The position numbers were made by a program, and so were the translations under genes. Below the pieces are notes generated by a model. That model saw only the letters and a program-made list of their open reading frames with translations. It was not told the origin of the DNA and did no database searches. Source: Flavobacteriaceae bacterium (GTDB lineage: Bacteria > Bacteroidota > Bacteroidia > Flavobacteriales > Flavobacteriaceae). Taken from it: a stretch of 12,156 nt of DNA. Location: positions 1 through 12,156 of the forward strand of contig JABHBC010000238.1 in NCBI GenBank assembly GCA_018674025.1, given 5' to 3'. This document shows, one piece after another, positions 7,292 through 12,156 of this stretch (within the stretch, counting starts at the first letter, position 1; every line of letters starts with the position of its first letter).

Positions 7292-10200
7292 TTGAATAAA
7301 TTTAAAAATATTGTAGTAAGTGAATTTAATATACTACTATTCGGTATAATTATAATTTCATCTATTTCCTCTGCTTTTTCTCAAAATCAAATAACTGAAG
7401 AGTTTTCTACAACTAGTCTTGAATTAGAAAACCCTACTAGTATTGAAGAAAATTACACATATGATCCCATTAGTGATAGATATTTTTTTAATCAATCTGT
7501 TGGTGATTTTAATATTAACTATCCAGTTATTTTATCGCCGAAAGAATATGAAGAATTAATTTTAAATGAAAATTTAAAAAAATATTACAAAGACAAAATA
7601 AAAGCAGCGGAGGGTAGATTAGATGGTTCAGAAGATTTACAAAAAAATTTGATTCCAGAAATTTATGTCAATTCTAAGTTGTTTGAATCAATTTTTGGAG
7701 GTAATACTATAGAAGTTGTTCCCCAGGGTTCTTTAGAAATAGATCTTGGAGTTTTATACACCAAACAGGATAACCCTTCATTTTCACCTAGAAATAGAAG
7801 TAATTTTTCTTTTGATTTTGATCAAAGAATTGGATTAAGTTTGCTTGGTAAGGTAGGCACTAGAGTTCAGGTAAATGCAAATTTTGATACTCAATCTACA
7901 TTTGATTTTCAAAATCTTATGCAGATCCAATATGAGCCAACTGAGGATGATATTATTAAAAAAATTGAAGTAGGAAATGTAAGTATGCCACTAAACAGTT
8001 CTTTAATTACTGGAGCTCAGAGTTTATTTGGTTTTAAAACTGAGTTACAATTTGGTAAAACCAGAGTCACCGCTGTATTTTCTGAACAAAAATCTGAAGC
8101 TAAAACAGTTGTCGCTCAAGCTGGAGGGACTATTGAAGAATTTCAATTTAGAGCTTTAGATTATGATGAAAATAGACATTTTTTTTTAAGCCATATATTT
8201 AGAGAAAAGTATGATCAAGCCTTATTAAATTATCCATATGTAAATTCTAATATTCAAATCACTAGAACTGAGGTTTGGATTACTAACAGAAATAATTCAA
8301 TAGAAAACGTTAGAAATATAGTTGCATTTCAGGATTTAGGAGAGTCTTCTAATTTGGCTTCAAATGTGAATGTCTTTGTAGGCCCAAATGCTAATCCTGA
8401 CAATGGAAATAATGGATTTAATCCACTAATAATAGGTCAATCAAATTCACAGTTAACCAATTCTGTTCGTGACATTGCTACAATTCAATCTGGTATTCTT
8501 TTGCCAAATGTTAATGAAGGATTCGATTATGGTAAGTTAGAAAATGCCAAAAAATTAAATAATGGATCTGATTACACTGTCAACACACAACTCGGATATA
8601 TTTCGTTAAACCAAAAACTTGACAACGATGAAATACTAGCAGTTGCTTTTCAATACACTATTGGTGATCAAGTTTATCAAGTTGGTGAATTTGCAAATGA
8701 TGGTGTTCAAGCAACTGAAATATCAAATAATAATGATAATAATAATCCAATTGTTAATAATAATAATTTGATTGTAAAATTACTAAAGAGTACAGTAAGC
8801 AGTGTTGAAGCTCCTATGTGGAAACTAATGATGAAAAATATATACAATACAGGCTCTTTTCAATTAGAAGAAGACGGGTTTAAACTTAATATTTTTTATA
8901 ACGAATCTTCTCCCTTAAATTATATAACACCTGTTGATGGAGTGCCATTCCCAACACCAAATACGAATGGTTTAAACATCAGTGAAACACCACTTTTAAA
9001 CCTATTTAACTTTGATAGATTAAATTCTAATAATGACCCTCAATTTAGCGGAGATGGATTTTTTGACTTTGTTCCAGGCATAACAGTTCTTCAAAATAAC
9101 GGTAAAATTATATTTACAAAAGTTGAACCATTTGGTGAGTTTCTGTTTGAAAAACTTAGACTCAGTCCAAACGAAAACTATGATGGTAATCAGGATCTTA
9201 CAGATGACTATAACTTAAATCAAAAAAAATACGTTTACTCTAGTCTTTATAAGTCATCAAAAACAATAGCATTACAAGATTCTGAAAAGAATAAATTCCA
9301 AATCACTGGTAAATACAAATCTTCAAGTGGATCTGGAATACCAATTGGAGCTTATAATGTTCCTAGAGGTTCAGTCAATGTAACAGCAGGCGGAAGGGTA
9401 TTAACTGAAGGAGTTGATTACACTGTAAACTACCAAGCAGGTACTGTTCAAATTCTAGATCCTGCCCTTCAATCTTCGGGAACACCAATTAATGTAAGTG
9501 TTGAAAATAATGCAACTTTTGGACAACAAACAAAACGATTTACAGGCTTTAATGTTGAGCATCAGTTTAGTGATAAATTCTTATTGGGAGGTACTTTTCT
9601 AAATTTAAATGAAAGGCCTGTTACACAAAAAGCGAATTATGGAACTGAACCCATCAATAATACAATCTTTGGATTTAACGGAAACTTTGAAACTGAACTG
9701 CCTGTATTGACTAGGTTAATTAATAAAATACCAACAATTGAAACAGAAGTTGCATCAAATTTATCTTTGAGAGGTGAGGTAGCTTATCTTGTCCCTGGGG
9801 CACCAAAAGGAACCGATTTCAAAGGTGAAGTAACTTCTTATGTTGATGATTTTGAAGGAACTCAAAATATTATAGATTTAATGAGCCCTCAAGGATGGTC
9901 ATTGTCAAGTAGACCTAAAAATCTTGGTTTATTTTATAATGATGGAGGTGAAGATGCTAACGGAATTCAGAATGGATATGATAGAGCTTTGTTAAATTGG
10001 TATTCTATTGATCCAGTTTTTTATAGTAGTATTAGACCTTCTGAAATCAATGATGACGATATTTCTAACCCCTATACAAGAAGAATTTTCATTGATGAAA
10101 TTTTTCCACAAATAGACATTGTGCAAGGTCAAATCTCAGTTATTAACTCTTTAGATTTGAATTTTTATCCTGATTTAAGAGGGCCATATAATATGAATCC

Positions 10201-12156
10201 TGAAAACCTAGGAAATACTTTGTCAAATCCTTCAAATAGTTGGGCTGGAATAACAAAACAAATTACTACAACCGATTTTGAGCAATCTAATGTTGAGTAT
10301 ATAGAGTTTTGGTTACAAGATCCCTTTATTAATAACCCTGAAAATTCAGGCGGAAAGTTGACTTTCAATTTAGGGAATATTTCTGAAGATGTTTTAAAAG
10401 ATGGTAGAAAGCAATACGAAAATGGTTTACCTGAAGATGGAGATATAAGCTTATTAAATGAAACAACATGGGGGTCAATAGTGCCTCAAAATCAATCCTT
10501 AATTTATGCTTTTTCCACTCTAGGTGATGAGAGGGTAAATCAAGATGTAGGTTTAGACGGATATGACGATCAAGAAGAAATCATTAAGTTTCCATCTTAT
10601 GCATCTTTTGACGATCCATCCAACGATAATTATAATTATTTCTTAAATGCTGATGGAGATATTTTAAATAGATATAGACAATACAACGGATTAGATGGTA
10701 ATTCACCCGAAATTTTTACTAATACGAATAGAGGTTCAACAACTCAACCAGATGCAGAGGATATCAATAGAGATAATACAATGAACACTATTGATAGTTA
10801 TTTCGAGTATGAGATAAATATTACCCCTAATTCATTGTCTGATATAAACAATCAATTTATTAAAGATAGAAAAGAGAAAACTGTATCGCTTCCTAACGGA
10901 ACTACAGAAACTATTAGGTGGTATCAGTTCAGGGTTCCGGTCAATGAACCTACAAATACAATTGGAGGAATTTCAGACTTTAGATCAATTAGATTTATAA
11001 GAATGTATTTAAATGAATTTTCTGAAAATACCACATTTAGATTTGGTACTCTCGAGTTAGTTAGAAGTGATTGGAGAAAATATCAACTTTCACTTGATGA
11101 AGAAGTTAACAATGACAATGATATTACTAGTTTAAATGTTGGGGTTATTGGCATTCAAGAAAATGAAGAAAGTTATGTCTCTCCTCCAGGAGTTGAGAGG
11201 GAACAATTTAATAATAACAATACTATTGTCAGACAAAACGAGCAGTCTTTAGTACTAGATGTTTGTGCATTAGAAACCGAGGATTCTAGAGCAGTATACA
11301 AGAATATTAATGTTGATATGAGGCAGTACAAAAGAATTAGAATGTTTTTGCATGCTGAGGAAGGGCTAAGTCCTGGGCTTTCAGATGGGGATATTGTTGG
11401 ATTTATAAGAATGGGTAATGATTTAACACAAAATTATTATCAAATTGAAGTTCCACTTCAAAGATCATCTACAAATACTTTAGATCCACAATCAATTTGG
11501 CCTGAAATAAATGAAATTAATCTGCCTATGGATGTTCTTGAGTCAATTAAGTCTTTAGGGATTACTAACGGAACTCTTGCAAATGAAGATCCTATTTTTT
11601 ATGATGTTTTTGGAGATGATTTAATAGTAGATCCAGTTGATGAATTTTCCCCTTTTCAACTTGGTCAGCATAGGGTTTCTATTAAGGGTAATCCTAATTT
11701 TGGAGATATTAGAACTTTGATGGTTGGGGTCAAAAACCCTAGACAAGACAATATGGATGTTTGTGGTACAGTCTGGTTTAATGAACTTAGATTATCGGAT
11801 ATGGATAACGAAGGGGGCTGGGCAGCAACAGTAACTATTGACACAAATATAGCAGATTTCATGAGCTTAAGTGCTACTGGAAGACAGAGTACAAGCGGAT
11901 TTGGAAGTATAGAGCAAGGGCCAAATGAAAGAGACATAGAGGATGTTAAGCAATATGATTTAGTATCAAATGTTAATGTAGGTCAATTGTTTCCTGAAAA
12001 ATGGGGAGTTACAATCCCGTTTAACTTTGGTTTAAGCGAGGAGTTAATTACACCTGAATATGATCAACAATACAAGGATATCAAACTTCAAACTAGATTG
12101 AGTTCAGCAGAGAACACAATTGAAAAAAATAAAATTCTTGAGCAATCTGAGGATTA
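7292..12156 (+). CDS. sprA: Cell surface protein SprA, type IX secretion translocon (5' part, 3' end outside window)
   Basis: SprA (Sov in Porphyromonas) is the giant outer-membrane beta-barrel through which type IX cargo, including gliding adhesins, leaves the cell. The frame is open without a stop for 1621 codons to the window edge; family members are about 2,400 residues. The start is TTG at 7292, two codons after the in-frame ruvA stop. It is followed by a signal peptide with core FNILLFGIIII and a probable cut after Ser30 (AFS/QNQ). The first in-frame Met (210) is far inside the protein. Family hallmarks: EVVPQGSLEIDLGV (141-154), FDFDQRIGLSLLGKVGTRV (about 174-192), IEVGNVSMPL (225-234), two related modules of the form x-L-x-x-GxDYTVNxxxGxxxL (413-457 and 690-739), YVDDFEGTQ (850-858), DVCALETEDSRAVYKN (from 1323) and VCGTVWFNELRLSD (from 1490). 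An Asn-rich run lies at 479-492. Confidence 0.96.
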   Translation, partial: MNKFKNIVVSEFNILLFGIIIISSISSAFSQNQITEEFSTTSLELENPTSIEENYTYDPISDRYFFNQSVGDFNINYPVILSPKEYEELILNENLKKYYKDKIKAAEGRLDGSEDLQKNLIPEIYVNSKLFESIFGGNTIEVVPQGSLEIDLGVLYTKQDNPSFSPRNRSNFSFDFDQRIGLSLLGKVGTRVQVNANFDTQSTFDFQNLMQIQYEPTEDDIIKKIEVGNVSMPLNSSLITGAQSLFGFKTELQFGKTRVTAVFSEQKSEAKTVVAQAGGTIEEFQFRALDYDENRHFFLSHIFREKYDQALLNYPYVNSNIQITRTEVWITNRNNSIENVRNIVAFQDLGESSNLASNVNVFVGPNANPDNGNNGFNPLIIGQSNSQLTNSVRDIATIQSGILLPNVNEGFDYGKLENAKKLNNGSDYTVNTQLGYISLNQKLDNDEILAVAFQYTIGDQVYQVGEFANDGVQATEISNNNDNNNPIVNNNNLIVKLLKSTVSSVEAPMWKLMMKNIYNTGSFQLEEDGFKLNIFYNESSPLNYITPVDGVPFPTPNTNGLNISETPLLNLFNFDRLNSNNDPQFSGDGFFDFVPGITVLQNNGKIIFTKVEPFGEFLFEKLRLSPNENYDGNQDLTDDYNLNQKKYVYSSLYKSSKTIALQDSEKNKFQITGKYKSSSGSGIPIGAYNVPRGSVNVTAGGRVLTEGVDYTVNYQAGTVQILDPALQSSGTPINVSVENNATFGQQTKRFTGFNVEHQFSDKFLLGGTFLNLNERPVTQKANYGTEPINNTIFGFNGNFETELPVLTRLINKIPTIETEVASNLSLRGEVAYLVPGAPKGTDFKGEVTSYVDDFEGTQNIIDLMSPQGWSLSSRPKNLGLFYNDGGEDANGIQNGYDRALLNWYSIDPVFYSSIRPSEINDDDISNPYTRRIFIDEIFPQIDIVQGQISVINSLDLNFYPDLRGPYNMNPENLGNTLSNPSNSWAGITKQITTTDFEQSNVEYIEFWLQDPFINNPENSGGKLTFNLGNISEDVLKDGRKQYENGLPEDGDISLLNETTWGSIVPQNQSLIYAFSTLGDERVNQDVGLDGYDDQEEIIKFPSYASFDDPSNDNYNYFLNADGDILNRYRQYNGLDGNSPEIFTNTNRGSTTQPDAEDINRDNTMNTIDSYFEYEINITPNSLSDINNQFIKDRKEKTVSLPNGTTETIRWYQFRVPVNEPTNTIGGISDFRSIRFIRMYLNEFSENTTFRFGTLELVRSDWRKYQLSLDEEVNNDNDITSLNVGVIGIQENEESYVSPPGVEREQFNNNNTIVRQNEQSLVLDVCALETEDSRAVYKNINVDMRQYKRIRMFLHAEEGLSPGLSDGDIVGFIRMGNDLTQNYYQIEVPLQRSSTNTLDPQSIWPEINEINLPMDVLESIKSLGITNGTLANEDPIFYDVFGDDLIVDPVDEFSPFQLGQHRVSIKGNPNFGDIRTLMVGVKNPRQDNMDVCGTVWFNELRLSDMDNEGGWAATVTIDTNIADFMSLSATGRQSTSGFGSIEQGPNERDIEDVKQYDLVSNVNVGQLFPEKWGVTIPFNFGLSEELITPEYDQQYKDIKLQTRLSSAENTIEKNKILEQSED
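8726..8767 (+). repeat. AAT trinucleotide repeat coding an Asn-rich run in SprA
   Basis: Fourteen codons, ten of them AAT, encode NNNDNNNPIVNNNN (SprA residues 479-492). Two AAT blocks (3+3 around a GAT, then 4) flank CCA-ATT-GTT. The run sits just after the conserved VGEFANDGVQAT segment and before LIVKLLKS, at a likely surface loop. Length changes here would keep the reading frame. Confidence 0.85.

Noticed and set aside
8539..9510. The two related SprA modules as a recent DNA repeat
   Set aside because: The similarity is at protein level only (GxDYTVN pattern); the DNA has diverged, so this is the known internal domain repetition of the family.
10165..10368. Reverse-strand open frames inside sprA (also 11665-11937)
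   Set aside because: The forward sprA frame is continuous and shows family motifs through both stretches; the reverse frames show none.
1..12156. A novel or accessory system (defence, mobile element, CRISPR, biosynthetic cluster)
   Set aside because: Every open stretch is assigned to a well-known core gene, the gaps are at most about 70 bases, and no repeats, integrase or transposase, tRNA or unexplained frame was found on either strand.

Overview
The window is an AT-rich stretch of a bacterial chromosome that is almost completely packed with genes, all on the + strand. The best fit is a member of the Bacteroidota, most likely a flavobacterium. The evidence is a large sprA gene (type IX secretion and gliding translocon, specific to this phylum), TAnnTTTG promoter boxes, no Shine-Dalgarno sequence before any start, and a cytochrome oxidase subunit II with the phylum-style CuA loop. 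I recognise every gene. I see no mobile element, CRISPR array, RNA gene, defence island or undescribed system. This reads as conserved core genome.

Layout: positions 2-505 hold the 3' part of coxB (cytochrome c oxidase subunit II), followed after 10 nt by complete coxA (516-2303). A strong intrinsic terminator (2325-2360) closes the respiratory operon. A -7-like promoter box abuts it and lies 4 nt before the ATG of ruvB (2373-3395). queG (epoxyqueuosine reductase, 3410-4336) follows after 14 nt and starts with TTG. A well-formed Bacteroidota promoter (4349-4377) precedes maeB (malic enzyme with a phosphotransacetylase-like tail, 4397-6676). Then come ruvA (6701-7285) and, 6 nt later, sprA (from a TTG at 7292 to the window end). 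sprA stays open for 1621 codons, about two thirds of the usual family length, and is cut by the window edge.

How the genes relate: coxB and coxA encode the catalytic core of an aa3-type terminal oxidase. ruvA and ruvB encode the two parts of the Holliday-junction branch-migration motor, but lie 3.3 kb apart with queG and maeB between them. queG makes the last step of tRNA queuosine synthesis. maeB links malate to pyruvate and NADPH. sprA encodes the outer-membrane channel of the type IX secretion system. I see no direct functional link between these pathways; the shared layout looks like inherited synteny and shared transcription. There is no gene-free stretch longer than about 60 bases.
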